Positions 19,783 to 31,973 of a stretch of DNA of 64,000 bases are shown piece by piece. The notes beneath the pieces were generated by a model that did not search any database, had not been told where the DNA came from, and saw only the letters and a program-made list of their open reading frames with translations. The stretch's first letter is position 1; each line of letters opens with the position of its first letter. Source of the DNA: Strigamia acuminata (taxonomy: Eukaryota; Arthropoda; Chilopoda; Geophilomorpha; Linotaeniidae); NCBI GenBank assembly GCA_949358305.1, contig OX442314.1, forward strand, positions 55,995,369-56,059,368, written 5' to 3'. A program made the position numbers and the translations under genes.

Positions 19783-21323
19783 ATGGCGTTGCCTGTGAGC
19801 GTGAGTGTAGAAGTTGCGGTGGAGAATCGGATACAAGAAATTAGTTACGATGGCCAGGAAGTGTATCAACAGTAGGGGATTTTTTTAGTTGTTTGTTTTT
19901 GTAGGTTTAATTTTGTTTTGGTGTTTTGCAGGCCGCTTTCGATGTCGGAAAACCTGTCGAAGTTGGCGCAGAAAATCGATTTTAAGACGGACGACGATAA
20001 TAACAAAGTGAACAACGAGTTGGCGGAGAAAGATGACGATGAGTCGAAAGAGATTGTGCCGTTTCAACAACCGATATGGCCGTGGGAATCGATCAGAAAT
20101 AGATTAAGGCACGAAACGATAAAATTTACACAAAATCAATGTTTACCGGTATTTTTGGCGGTAAAATGCATGAAAATATGCAAAAAATGTTAGAATTTAT
20201 GAAAATCTGGCAAATTTCTTAATGGAATCCGTAAAATTTGGCAAATTTTTAATGAAAATCATGAAAATTTGGCAAATATTTAATGAAAATTATGAAAATT
20301 TTGCAAATATTTAATGAAAATCATGAAAATTTGGCAAATATTTAATGAAAATTATGAAAATCTGGAAAATATTTGATGAAAATCATGAAAATCTGGCAAA
20401 TATTTAATGAAAATCATGAAAATCTGGAAAATATTTAATGAAAATCATGAAAATCTGGAAAATATTTAATGAAAATAATGAAAATCATGAAAATCTGGCA
20501 AATATTTAATGAAAATCATGAAAATCTGGCAAATATTTAATGAAAATCATGAAAATCTGGCAAATATTTAATGAAAATCATGAAAATCTGACAAATATTT
20601 AATGAAAATCATGAAAATCTGACAAATATTTAATGAAAATCATGAAAATGTGGAAAATATTTAATGAAAATCATGAAAATCTGGAAAAAAAATTTTAAAA
20701 AAATTACGAAAATCTATTTAAAAAATTCATAAAATATTGCCACAAATTTTTTTAAAAAAAAATTAGAAAAAATGGAAATCTTTTAAAAAAAAATTGGAGA
20801 AAAATTGAAGAAAATTTTGAAATTTTAAAAAAATTTATGCAAATCTCTCTATTCCCATCAGAAACATTCCTTAAAAAATAATTTTAAACAAATATTTAAA
20901 AAAAAAAAATCTTTAATTCCAGAAATTCATTGACCGAAGTGAGCGTTTTACTGGACGTCCTTAACGTTGCTAAAGAAAAACGATATTTAGTCCTCGATCC
21001 AGTCACGCCGGACGTTGCCGTGGAACCCAAACCGTTGGCGCAACTATACGCCAAGAAAAGAGTAAAAAAATAAAAAAATAAATAAAAATAAAAATAAATA
21101 AAAATAAATAAAAATAAAAATAAAAATTTTCCATTTCAGTCTCTAGCGGGCGCCGCGAACATTCTTCTAAACGGCGCCGAGCGACTGCGCACCTGTCAAA
21201 TGGAAATGTCTCGAAACAGAAACGTCCCCGACTTCCACTTGGAACTCCTCCGTCTTCGACAAAACTGGCGCCTCAAAAAAGTTGGCACCACCATTTTGGG
21301 CGACCTCAGCTACAAGACCGGTA

Positions 21324-21366
<43 letters not shown>

Positions 21367-24022
21367 GTAATAGTAATAATAATAATAATAATAATCGTCG
21401 ATTCGTTGCAGCCGGCTCCCGGTTTTGGCAGAACGGCGTCTTCGAGGTGACGAAAAGCGAAGAGTCGAACAGCAGCCCGCCGCCGTCGCCCAACTACGGC
21501 GGCGCCACGCCTCGGCTGGAGAGCGCGCTCAAAGTGACCGTGCCGAGCGAACTGGAGGGGATCAGTTACATCCAAGTGACGATCCAGAAGGACCAGGAGA
21601 ATCTGTGCAGCGCGAGGCTCACGATCCCCAATCCGCAGTCGGGCGTGAATAACTCGGAGGGTTATTGGCAGCAGAAGCTGGAAGCGGCGCAGAACGTTCT
21701 TTTTTGCAAGGAATTGTTCGCGCAGTTGGCGCGCGAAGCCGTGCAATTGCAGGCGCCGATCCCGCATATGGTCGTCAGCAATCAAATCACGGCGTCTGTA
21801 AGTGGATTGTTGCATTTCCTTTCGTTGTGCGCGGGCGCGCGTTAGACGTCAGGCTTTTGACGAGATATCGAATTAGTGCGTGGTCATATATGTAATAGAG
21901 ACCAGCGCACTAATGTCTGAGTGTTTCGATGGTTCTCGAGATTGGAAAAGTGATGGAATGAAATTTTGCAGTTTTTTTAATGGAAAATTTGGTGGAATTT
22001 GAATTTTTTAGTGGAAAATTTGCTGTAATTTGTTTTTTTAATGGAAAATTTATTGAAATTTGAATTTTCTAATGGAAAATTTGGTGAAATTTGTTTTTTT
22101 AATGGAAAATTTATTGAAATTTGAATTTTCTAATGGAAAATTTATTGAAATTTGAATTTTCTAATGGAAAATTTATTGAAATTTGAATTTTTCAATGGAA
22201 AATTTGGTAAAATTTGAATTTCTCAACCGAAAATTTAGTGAAATTTGAATTTCTCAACCGAAAATTTAGTGAAATTTGAATTTCTCAACCGAAAATTTAT
22301 TGAAATTTGAATTTCTCAACCGAAAATTTAGTGAAATTTGAATTTCTCAATCGACAATTTAGTGAAATTTGAATTTCTCAATCGACAATTTATTGAAATT
22401 TGAATTTCTCAACCGAAAATTTAGTGAAATTTGAATTTCTCAATCGACAATTTAGTGAAATTTGAATTTCTCAACCGAAAATTTAGTAAAATTTGAATTT
22501 CTCAACCGAAAATTTCATGAAATTGGAATTTTTCAACCGACACAAAAATTGAGTTTTCTACCGACTTCAATCAACTTTTCCCATTAATTTAACACTTCGT
22601 GTGAAAATCCATTCTAACGCGCGCGCACAACGAGAAAAAACACATTAACCAATAAATAACAACAACATTAACTCTTTGCAGTTATTCCCGGGCATCCAAC
22701 TCATCGTGGGCCTCTGCCACAGCTCCTCGCAAGAGAAGAAGAAACCCGACCACAACCACGTGCTCGAGCACTCGCTGCACCAACTGCTGCGCGAGGTGCA
22801 CCACAACACGATGCACCACCCGATGCCGCACCCCGCCACCGCCATGCTCGGCGTGAGCAAGCGGAGGAGGCTCGCAGGACCCGAGGCTTTCGACCGCCAC
22901 GCGCTGCTCGAGATGACCAAGAGCGAGACGCTCCTCGAGCAGATCATCAAGCAGGCGCAGCACGTGGTGCTCCGGCTGCGCACCATGTACGTGATCGACA
23001 CGCTGGCGCGCGAGATCAAGGACCCGCTGATCGTGGCCCACTGGAACTGCCTCAACAGCCCGACGCAGAGCTGCGTCAAGATCAACATCGTGACGCACGG
23101 CTACGAGACCGTGTGTCGCACGTCGCTCATCGTGCACGTGCGCGAGAAGACGCTCAAGGCGATCTGCAGGGACGGCAAAGTGATGCAGATGTCGTACGAG
23201 CCTCAGGAGTTGCGCGATCTCATTCTGTGTCAGATTTCGCAGCATCAGGTCACGGCGGTGCAGGCGCTCTCCAAGCTCATGGGCTGGCAGATCTTGGCCA
23301 GTTCCAATAATTTGGGCATTGGGCCGGTCGAGCCGCTGGGGAACGCCTCGTCGGTCGTCATGGCATCGCCGAGCGGAGATCGGTAAATGTTAATAATTAT
23401 TAATTTTTATTCAGTTAATTTTGGGCCGAAAAAGTTAATTTTAGACCAAAAAAGTTAATTTTTAGGCCGAAAAAGTTAATTTTTAGGCCAAAAAAGTTTA
23501 TTTTTAGGCCGAAAAAGTTAAAAGTTAAATTTAGGTCGAAAAAATTAATTTTAGGTCGAAAAAGTTAAATTTAGGTCGAAAAAGTTAAATTTAGGTCGAA
23601 AAATTTAAAATTAGGCAATAAAGATGGAATTAATATCAAACAAATTTAATTTAAAGCCAAGAAACTTAATTTTAAGTCAAAATATTTAATATATCGGAAA
23701 AAAATGGATTTTAAATTTTAAATTTCAGCCAGAAAAGCCACTGTTGCTATTTTCTATACTGCCATTGAGAAAATTGTTTAAATGACTCGTGATTTTAATT
23801 ATGTTTTGCAGTGTTATTATATTGCGTTGCGGACCCAACACGAGTTTCCAAGTGTTCATCCAGTCGTCGCCGCGCAAGGATTTCTATCCCAGCCAGTTGG
23901 TCAAGGACATGAGGTGGGAGAATTTAGGCGGCAACTCGCGTGAAATCCGATGGGACAAAATGGAAGGGAAAAATTTTCTCAACAGAGTCGAAATGCTGAT
24001 GGCAAGTTTGACCAGCTGCTAA
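19783..24022 (+). CDS. MED17: Mediator complex subunit 17, seven exons, 627 aa
   Basis: Core subunit of the Mediator head module, linking transcription factors to RNA polymerase II in the nucleus. Exons: 19783-19871, 19932-20108, 20923-21061, 21140-21320, 21412-21797, 22682-23382, 23812-24022. They sum to 1884 bases and all junctions keep phase. Recognised blocks: [126 protein letters not shown] and the C-terminal [20 protein letters not shown]. Length is close to the Drosophila protein. Intron 2 needs a GC donor (see 20109). AATAAA lies seven bases after the stop. Confidence 0.95.
20109..20922 (+). other. GC-AG intron 2 of MED17 with minisatellite
   Basis: Homology requires ...NRLR joined to NSLTEV.... 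That is met only by splicing after TTAAG (20104-20108), giving a GC donor, to CAG at 20920-20922. The next GT (near 20149) would add foreign residues and break the phase. The rest of the intron is mostly the array at 20205-20690. Confidence 0.8.
20205..20690. repeat. ~31-bp minisatellite in MED17 intron 2
   Basis: About 15 units containing TTTAATGAAAATCATGAAAA followed by TCTGGCAAATA or TCTGGAAAATA. Confidence 0.9.
21323..21395. repeat. (AAT)n microsatellite in MED17 intron 4
   Basis: About 23 AAT triplets with a few AGT variants, filling almost all of a 91-base intron. Confidence 0.95.
21955..22545. repeat. ~31-bp minisatellite in MED17 intron 5
   Basis: Units of GAAATTTGAATTTCTCAACC plus GAAAATTTAGT; an earlier subtype with TTTCTAATGGAAAATTT occupies the first third, so two related unit types lie in blocks. 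Confidence 0.9.
23405..23610. repeat. ~20-bp minisatellite in MED17 intron 6
   Basis: Units around AAAGTTAATTTTTAGGCCG and AAAGTTAAATTTAGGTCG. Confidence 0.85.
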
Positions 24023-24028
24023 TGTTTA

Positions 24029-24034
24029 AATAAA
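24029..24034 (+). terminator. MED17 poly(A) signal
   Basis: AATAAA starts seven bases after the stop codon. Confidence 0.6.
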
Positions 24035-24845
24035 ACAAACTGCGAAATCAATCATGTATTTTATGTTAACAATTCTGTGGTTTCGAACAAGATTTGTGCA
24101 TTCTAACACAATATTCCTAATAAATGTTGCATTTATATGAAAACTAAGATTCAAAGTGCAGTTATTGAAATCTTTCTTTTACAAATAATGGAATTAAGCA
24201 AAAATTCGATAAAATCTGAAAAAATTGCGGAGATGCGAAATCACAATGGCCCTTCGGGACCACCGTACACTGCTTTTCTTTCAATCTCGCTCTCAACCAA
24301 GAAACAGCATTAGTCACTCCTGGCTGAGGAGCCTTTCTGTCACAGGAATGATTGATTAAAATCACAAATATCTCGAGAATGAAAGTTCGTCAAAAACTAA
24401 ACACCAAACGAAAGAGCGGTAAAAAAAATGTAGAAATGTTAATTAAACAACGCTGCCCACAGCTAATGATCAATGTATATTTAATTGTGTGTGTGTATAC
24501 ATTTTTTTGAGCCACCCTTCGTAACCCTCCTTGTATTGTTGGGCCAGTTTTATGTGGGCCACCCGGTAAATGGTTCAATAAACACCGAAAGAATAAATTA
24601 AACTTTGGTGCAATTTTTCTAATTATTAGTGCAAATAAAAAAATAGTTGTGACGGTTACACTGTCATACACTTTGTTAGTATAGGACGATTATTTCACCA
24701 ATAGATGGCGCTGATACGTTTTAGCGGTAATTTCAAATTTCGACAATTTTTGAGTGAATAAAATATAAATTACTATTTATATTTTATTCCACTGCAACTT
24801 TAGACACTTTTAAATACTTTTGGATGTTTAAATACTAGTTGATTT
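24035..24845. other. intergenic, no gene recognised
   Basis: AT-rich. GGCCCTTCGGGACCACCGTA near 24248 resembles GGTCCTTCTGGGCCACCGTA near 55890, a small dispersed hairpin repeat. No coding exon seen. Confidence 0.4.
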
Positions 24846-25510
24846 ATTTGTCACATAATTCTATTGAATTATGTGCAAACTTTACACCTGGTGAAGTCAC
24901 TCTTCATCACCCACTGTGAGTTGGACTCCTTTTGGATTATAGTCAAAAGGACTTAATCCAAACTGTGTCCTGCGTATCCAGTTCCTGTAGTGGACCTAGT
25001 AGAAGACTATGTCCTGAGTATCCACTTCCTGTGATCTGGGATTGGATGGATTTGACTGCCCAGTGATCCCATTGGATCACTGAACAGCTATTCTCCTCAC
25101 CGAGTATATATCCCCCTGCAAAACGGATATAGCTCGCTCTTGTCTTGTTTTTGTTCTGATACTGATATTACTTGAGCACATATTATACTTCTCTGCGTTC
25201 CGACAATCCGTTGTAGAAATACTTTGTATTTAGTGTAAGTATCTAGAGTGGGTAGAAGACTCACAGACACACTCCCACCTCTTCATGCCAACATTCCGTT
25301 GTAGAAATGTAGTAACTAGAGTGGAGAGATTCACAGACACATTTAAGTGTAGTATCTAGAGTGGGGTACAACCCACAGACGCACTCCCTCCAGCTTCATG
25401 CCAACATTCCGTTGTAGAATGCAGAATCTAGAGTGGAGTAAAATTCACAGACGCATTGGTAATGTAGAATCTAGAGTGGAGTATTTATATTTCACAGACG
25501 CATTATCAGA
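24846..25510 (+). mobile_element. LTR-like remnant, second copy, with tandem motif block
   Basis: Resembles the minus strand of 7370-8090 (GAGTATCCACTTCCTG, GGGATTGG, TATATCCCCCTG near 25107, GATACTG). Perfect hairpins: 24852-24875 (10-bp stem, loop TATT), 24928-24950 (7-bp stem) and 25061-25082 (9-bp stem, loop CATT). From 25200 to 25505, TCTAGAGTGG followed by CACAGACGCA-like sequence recurs five times at irregular spacing, three times preceded by ATTCCGTTGTAGAA. No internal coding region is seen. Confidence 0.5.
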
Positions 25511-26221
25511 GTAATCGACGCGGAGTAATTTCCCGGTTACTCTCCCGCCAGCCAGAACCGAGTGGAGTAATTTCCCGGCAATGGATAACCTTTCCTGCGA
25601 AATACTTTGATTCATTTCGTTGTTGGTTTGACGGAACATTTCAGTCTGACTTAAATGTTGATTGCACTCGGGGCAAAAATAGCTCGGCGCTATTTTAATT
25701 ATTTCTTTATTTTTATAGTTATTTATCCAGCTTCGCGAACACAATATCATGAATATTTATTCCGATTGTTTCATCATTCTTATGATCGCGCTGTGTAATT
25801 ATTAACATTATAATAATTACACGTGTGATGATTGTGCCAAAGTCAACCGCACCTCTCGGATATAACACACCCAAGCCTAACCATTTCACACCATTTTAGA
25901 ACCAATCCAGGACCATTTGGAAGCCCGAACCATACTCAGACGACATCTTTTACGTCACCGTAATAAGAAAGCTACACATTCTTATTACGAGACTGAAAAC
26001 CGCAAGTGATATTATTTCAGGGCTTTCGCCAACCCATTGTATATTTAACATGAAGTTATTTAGCCAGTTGTAGGCATAGGTTTTATATAAGTCTTCCATT
26101 CGTAATAAATTGTTATATGATTTGAGAAATCACAAGCCTCCGTACTTTTACACTTTCACACGAGTTCTCGCTCTAATTGTTAAGCAATTTGTATCTCGCC
26201 AAGTCAATCGTCACATAGTAG
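25511..26221. other. intergenic, possibly continuation of the LTR-like remnant
   Basis: Contains GAGTAATTTCCCGG twice (near 25521 and 25565) and AT-rich sequence. No gene seen. Confidence 0.35.
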
Positions 26222-26323
26222 CAAAAAATTATTGCCGAATTCAGTTTTTTCTAGCACCAATAAATGTAACCCATTTGTATGTTTTAATTGTTTTTTTCAT
26301 TTATTTTAATTGATTAATTTCAG

Positions 26324-26853
<530 letters not shown>

Positions 26854-27227
26854 ACTCATTTCTAAAGAACTTCTAACTAGAAAACTTTTTATATATTCTA
26901 TTTATTATATTATATATATACAGATTATCTATTTTTATCTTTTGTTAGGTTTGTCACCAAAGAGTACGAAAATATCATGTTTATATTTTGCAAATTCTAA
27001 CTTCGTTGATACATTATTTGATTGTTTATTTTTGTTGTAGCAATAAATTATATCTTTAAAATTTAAACTTTTCGATATTAGATTACGTGATGTGTCTGCG
27101 AATTCTGCTACACTGAAATTCGGTGTGATGCAGTGAAGCTATGAACTCGGTCTATAGAAAACCTGACGGAAAACCAACTTGGCAAAACTCAAAACCCTAA
27201 AATATTTAAAGTATAATTTAAAAAAAT

Positions 27228-27520
27228 CGAAAATAATTCAAAACAAGTAAAAAATAATTCAAAACAAGTAAAAAATAATTCAAAACAAGTAAAAATAAGT
27301 AAAAAAAATAATTCAAAACAAGTAAAAATAAGTAAAAAATAATTCAAAACAAGTAAAAATAAGTAAAAAATAATTCAAAACAAGTAAAAATAATTCAAAA
27401 CAAGTCAAAAATAATTCAAAACAAGTCAAATTAATAATCAAAATAATTCAAAAATAATTCAAAAAAAAAAATAAAAAACAATCAAAATACTTTAAAAAAT
27501 TTAAAAAAATCCAAAAAATC
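27228..27520. repeat. AT-rich minisatellite, right-arm counterpart of 10055-10410
   Basis: Units around AATTCAAAACAAGTAAAAAT. More uniform than the left-arm array, which suggests re-expansion after duplication. Confidence 0.75.
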
Positions 27521-27608
27521 AAAAGTAATGAATTGATAACTTAGCTACTACAGTATTATTGCGAATGGTATGTTTGGTATGGGATTAAATTGAGCTTATT
27601 GCTAGCTA

Positions 27609-27822
27609 TCAATACGGCGACGACCAAAATCGAGTCCTAGGTCTTCGAGTGGGCCCTTAACCCCCTCTTATGTTCGGACGAAACCGAGAGCCTCTAAACG
27701 GGGCTCGATATTGTCCTCTCGGTGGGCGGTTTGTCGCCGTATAAATCCCCGGTCGGTTGGTGCGTTTCGCGCACACCTTAATCGCTCTGCCCCTGAACAG
27801 AGATTCGTCCATGGCCAAAGCG
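27609..27822 (-). pseudogene. PABPN1-like duplicate, 3' part, split by gypsy-like element
   Basis: Reverse complement of the gene at 9367-9969. An in-frame TAA lies in the Arg/Gly tail (27657-27659, minus strand), and the RRM is cut by the retrotransposon; the 5' part continues at 41329-41563. Confidence 0.88.
27819..27822. other. target site duplication AGCG, left
   Basis: AGCG here and at 41325-41328. The uninterrupted copy in the left arm has AGCG once at the same place. Confidence 0.9.
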
Positions 27823-28822
27823 TGTGGTGACCCGACTGGGGTGGGGCACGAAGAGTTTCTCTTGTGGCCTACATACGGGTAAAAAAGGGGAGTCGCACGC
27901 GCGCCTCCCTTCCCTCAGAGCATTGACATCCAGTCAATGGACGGGCGTCTGCCCTGGGGGAGTGGGGGAGATTCGTCTTCTCCACTATTGGGTGGCTTTA
28001 GTCACCTGTCACCCCCCGCTTTGTGCAAAGGAATTCGCCTTGCACTGAGCGGGCAGAACCAACACAAAAATCAACCAAGATACACGTAAAAGCCAAACGT
28101 CCTAAAAACGATCAAGCCTAAGTACAAAGACTTCAGGAGTGACCTAGGACAAGGGACTTTCAACGTGAGTACGATTGATTTGTGTTAACCTCCGCAGAGT
28201 AACCTGCGAAACAAGATTACCACACTATTTTAGCAAGCCAGCTAGAAATAGTAACCCTACTCCAATTTAGCGAGTTGTGCAGACAAACGGTCGCACAAGC
28301 CTAAATTGTAGTAACCACGACGAGCGTTCCCGCCGCTGTGTGTATCGCCGGGAACCACCAAGCGTCCGCCGCTGTGTGATCGCCGGACACCTACACAAAA
28401 CCCTAAACCTAGACAACAGACCAGAAGTAAGCCCTTTAACTAGGCATTCACTCGCGCCCGACCAGCGTGAGCCCGAAGGACCGAACGAGAAACGTGAGAC
28501 GAGGACGCCATTCATTGCCACGCCGGCCCAAGACGACACCACGTTGCCACGCGGACGCCATCTTGGATCCAGAGCGCCAACAAAGGACGACCTCGACCAG
28601 TTTCCCGCCAACTTCACACATCTTACCTTTTACCTTTATCCCCTTACATATTTTATCCCTTTTACCTGTAAATTCCCATATAATAAATACATTTATTATA
28701 TTTACCATTTTACATTGTTTGCCGTTTCACATTATTTGGGTAACCGCTTGAGTAAAGCGGTATTGCGAGATTAGAGAGTGACTCATACCACGAGTTAGCG
28801 ACAGTTAGAGTTGAGCGCGACA
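27823..28822 (+). repeat. 5' LTR, copy B
   Basis: TGTGGTGACC ... GCGCGACA, exactly 1000 bp, bounded by TG and CA. AATAAA at 28682-28687. Open frames inside it occur identically in the 3' LTR and are not taken as genes. Confidence 0.95.
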
Positions 28823-28824
28823 CG

Positions 28825-28842
28825 TGGGGGCCTGTCCGGGAT
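28825..28842 (+). other. primer binding site, tRNA-Pro-like
   Basis: TGGGGGCCTGTCCGGGAT, two bases after the LTR. It differs at two positions from the proline primer site familiar from retroviruses and begins with TGG, matching a tRNA CCA end. Confidence 0.7.
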
Positions 28843-28892
28843 CGATTTAAACGACTCGAATAGAACTTGAGATCATTTTTCATACCCAAAAA

Positions 28893-31800
28893 ATGGCAGA
28901 CAATATCCGAGTAACGGATTCCGACTCCGACGCAAACAAGAGAGCCGGTAGCCGTAAAGGCGTCGATTATCATTTGCGATCTGGAGGTCCCTTACCCAAA
29001 GCCTCAGCGCACGAAGCGAGGCAAAAACGGCGCAAGCCTAAACCCGATCGCAGAAGCGCATCAGAGGCATCGCACCCGTCTCGTTCCGAGACGAGGCAGC
29101 GATTGGACGAGACAAAGCGGGGTGAAGAGCAATCTCACTCCAAACTGCCGCGTTCTAACCGTGACGGCGAGACGAGCGGAAACGAGGTTTTATCCCGTAA
29201 CCCATCGCCTCGTCTAACGCACGACACCGAGGTGGGCAGTCCGAAAGCGGCGTCTCCGATACAAAAGACGGCCTCAAATACGACAGCTAATTCGGCACTA
29301 AACACGCCAATTACGCAAAGCCGCCCAGCTTCGGTCAGGTCTGAAGGACACAAGTCCAATGCGTCAAAAACTGAGCGTGTTCCGAGCCAGCCTTACAGCG
29401 TCTCGGCCACATTGGTTGACACGATGCAGTTGGCACAGGCAGAAGGTGTACGATACACTCTGCCAACGGGAAAAATAACTGTGTACGAAACATTACAAAT
29501 CGTACGTGCAGCTTTAAGAGCGCACAGGTTATCCCCAGAAATCACCGTTGTTGAAGGCGCATACGCTCAACAAATGGTAGATTCCGCTCAATTCGAAGCG
29601 GATGCCGAGAATGAGGCCCGGCAAGCCATCCGCGAGAGAAAGCGGAAGCTGGCGGAAAGAGAAGCGCGAGCTCTCGAGTACGGTAAATCCCAGCGCGTTC
29701 CGACCACTCCAGAAGAGGTCGAAATAGTTGATCGAGCCTTACATGCACATCGTTATGCATTCCATTCTCAGCAAGAAGCTGAACAAGCTTTCATGGCTAG
29801 GCTGCAACGAGACAAACCAAAATCCGTTCGCAAGCCAGAAGTTAGCTCGTCCGAATTGTCCGACGAGAGCGTCGAAGGCGACCCGAAGCGCACGCCAAAG
29901 GTCAGCCCCAAACCCGAGCGAAAAAAGGAAGTGCCAGTCACTCCACGCAAACGGGAAGTATCGACCGAACAACGCGTTCGACCTCGCATGATGGCGTTAG
30001 ACGATAATACTAACAACGCTATCAACCGATTAATAAATGCGAACAACGCGCGTCGTAACGAAGAACAGACTCACACAAGCCGACAACGCGACGACCCGCG
30101 GGGTAGCGACTGGCCACAGCCGGTGCCCATCCTCAAGGACGACGGACCTTCGAGAAAACATTCCGAAGACCGCACCTCGTCACGAGAGGAAGGCCAACGC
30201 GAGAGAGGACAGCAACAGTATCACTACGGAAACAGTGATTCGTCGTCGGATGAACTGGAGTCGAATGCACCCAGTCATCACGATTCGGAGAGAGGTTCCG
30301 GAGAAAGACGAAGGGAAAGAGAACGCGATGAACGCAGGGAAAGGGAACGTGACGACCGTCGTAGGGGCCGGAAAGAGTCAAACTCTTCACGGCGCAACCC
30401 GCCACGCCGTTCACCGTCTCCCGACCCCAGCTCCGACCCCACGTCCAACGACGACAGACGAAATGATAAATCAAGTAATCGCCGGAAGAGATCCAACTCT
30501 CCGCGCGATAGAGAGAAACGACGTCGATCGGAAAATAGCGACCACCGACGGGAGGAGTTTCAGGACCTTCCCCGACAAAGCGCGTTTACCGATTCGACGG
30601 GTCGACAGTATACGATGGGAGAGCTTGGAAGAGCCCTGCTTGGCTCGTTAAGAGCCGAGGGAATCGATCTGAGCAAACGAAACGATCGTAATCGTAGTAC
30701 TGGCGACCGCGTAAAGAAAAAATATGCTGTCTCCCGGCGTGATACAATGAGTGTCACCGGGAATATTAGGTGGCAATTTTATATTCAGAACCGTTTCGAC
30801 GGGTCATGGAAAGCGGGAGATCGCTTCCTTGACGAAGTAATTCGAATCAAGACTGCCACTAAAGCCACCGTAGGAGACATGCTCACCCACGGTATTGTCG
30901 AGCTAATGACAGGTTCGGCACGTGAGTGGTACCAAGGATTGAAAGGCGTCAATTGGGACGACTTTTTAATGAGATTCGACCTGCGCTACGGCGAAACACC
31001 CGAGGAGGTGAGCCGAAAGATGCGAGGTCTTCGCCAGATGCCTGGTGAAACCATAATGGATTACGACATTCGCGCCAGATTGTTGTTCGAAAAGGCCCCG
31101 ATGGAATTTCATGCCACGGGATTCAACCTTTTCTTTCTCGGCGGTTTGTCGGAGTACTCGCAACGGGTGCTACTTGAAGAAAGGGCACCGACAGGAGGCA
31201 GCTATGAGGAGATGAGCGCCTTCCTGTTCGAGAACACGATAGATATCGAAAAGAGATACTATTCCGCTTTACCAGAAGCGGAGAAAGCAGCAACCGCTAA
31301 CCGTCTCAAGTTGAGTGCGGAAAGATATGGGGCGACAGACAAAATCATGCGCCCTACTGAATATCTTAGCGGTATAATGGAGCTGGCAGAAGCTAGCGTT
31401 GGTTTACAAATAAAAAATAAACTGACATCCACGCTGCCTTCCAACCCTTTGGCCGCCCCTAAAAAGGCACCGACAGCGTCAGCCATGCAAGCGACACTGG
31501 AGGAGGTCAAGGAGGGGGAGGAAGCCGAACAAAATGTCGGAAAATCAGACGAAAAAGAAGAAAAAGACGACTATTCGACGGACGAAGAAATACGAAGTTA
31601 TCGCGACACTCTATCAACGGGTTGCGATGAAGAAGGACCGCTAGTACATCTCATCCATCGAGATAGAGCGGTAGAAGAATTTCGCGCCAGGTTAAAACCA
31701 AATGCCGGCCGAATTCCGAAGTATTTTCGAAAAAATTACACGCCACCGTCGAAAGTAGACCCTGAAAAGAAAAAATCGACTGAAGCCCCAAGAGACAAAT

Positions 31801-31973
31801 CAAATATTCGCTGTTTCAAGTGTAACCAACCGGGCCACTACTCCAATGAGTGCCCAAGAACAGCGAAAGAAGACGCTAAGTTTGACGCGATAATGAAGCA
31901 GATGGCAGAGATTAAACTCGCCATGGCAAAAAACGAGTCAAAAAACGAGTCAGCGCAGGCGGCGAAGAAATAA
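28893..31973 (+). CDS. gag: Gag polyprotein, copy B, 1026 aa
   Basis: Structural protein of the particle. It starts at the first ATG after the primer site. The N-terminal 550 residues are hydrophilic and rich in Arg, Glu and Ser, with an RERERDERRERERD-type charged stretch. A capsid-like region follows at about residues 620-800 (FDGSWKAGDRFLDEV, FDLRYGETPEEV). Then come an acidic linker and one CCHC knuckle (CFKC-x4-H-x4-C) at about 31812-31853. It ends at TAA 31971-31973, after two slippery heptamers. It is unusually long for a gypsy-type Gag; the function of the N-terminal half is unknown. Confidence 0.92.
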   Translation: MADNIRVTDSDSDANKRAGSRKGVDYHLRSGGPLPKASAHEARQKRRKPKPDRRSASEASHPSRSETRQRLDETKRGEEQSHSKLPRSNRDGETSGNEVLSRNPSPRLTHDTEVGSPKAASPIQKTASNTTANSALNTPITQSRPASVRSEGHKSNASKTERVPSQPYSVSATLVDTMQLAQAEGVRYTLPTGKITVYETLQIVRAALRAHRLSPEITVVEGAYAQQMVDSAQFEADAENEARQAIRERKRKLAEREARALEYGKSQRVPTTPEEVEIVDRALHAHRYAFHSQQEAEQAFMARLQRDKPKSVRKPEVSSSELSDESVEGDPKRTPKVSPKPERKKEVPVTPRKREVSTEQRVRPRMMALDDNTNNAINRLINANNARRNEEQTHTSRQRDDPRGSDWPQPVPILKDDGPSRKHSEDRTSSREEGQRERGQQQYHYGNSDSSSDELESNAPSHHDSERGSGERRRERERDERRERERDDRRRGRKESNSSRRNPPRRSPSPDPSSDPTSNDDRRNDKSSNRRKRSNSPRDREKRRRSENSDHRREEFQDLPRQSAFTDSTGRQYTMGELGRALLGSLRAEGIDLSKRNDRNRSTGDRVKKKYAVSRRDTMSVTGNIRWQFYIQNRFDGSWKAGDRFLDEVIRIKTATKATVGDMLTHGIVELMTGSAREWYQGLKGVNWDDFLMRFDLRYGETPEEVSRKMRGLRQMPGETIMDYDIRARLLFEKAPMEFHATGFNLFFLGGLSEYSQRVLLEERAPTGGSYEEMSAFLFENTIDIEKRYYSALPEAEKAATANRLKLSAERYGATDKIMRPTEYLSGIMELAEASVGLQIKNKLTSTLPSNPLAAPKKAPTASAMQATLEEVKEGEEAEQNVGKSDEKEEKDDYSTDEEIRSYRDTLSTGCDEEGPLVHLIHRDRAVEEFRARLKPNAGRIPKYFRKNYTPPSKVDPEKKKSTEAPRDKSNIRCFKCNQPGHYSNECPRTAKEDAKFDAIMKQMAEIKLAMAKNESKNESAQAAKK

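Noticed and set aside
20148-20193. MED17 exon 2 extended to the first GT
   Set aside because: It adds residues absent from MED17 proteins and breaks the phase with exon 3.
22682-23245. 187-codon ORF antisense to MED17 exon 6
   Set aside because: Shadow frame opposite a strongly conserved exon.
28277-28774. 165-codon ORF repeated identically at 40779-41276
   Set aside because: Both lie in the copy B LTRs; the repetition comes from LTR duplication and no domain is recognised.
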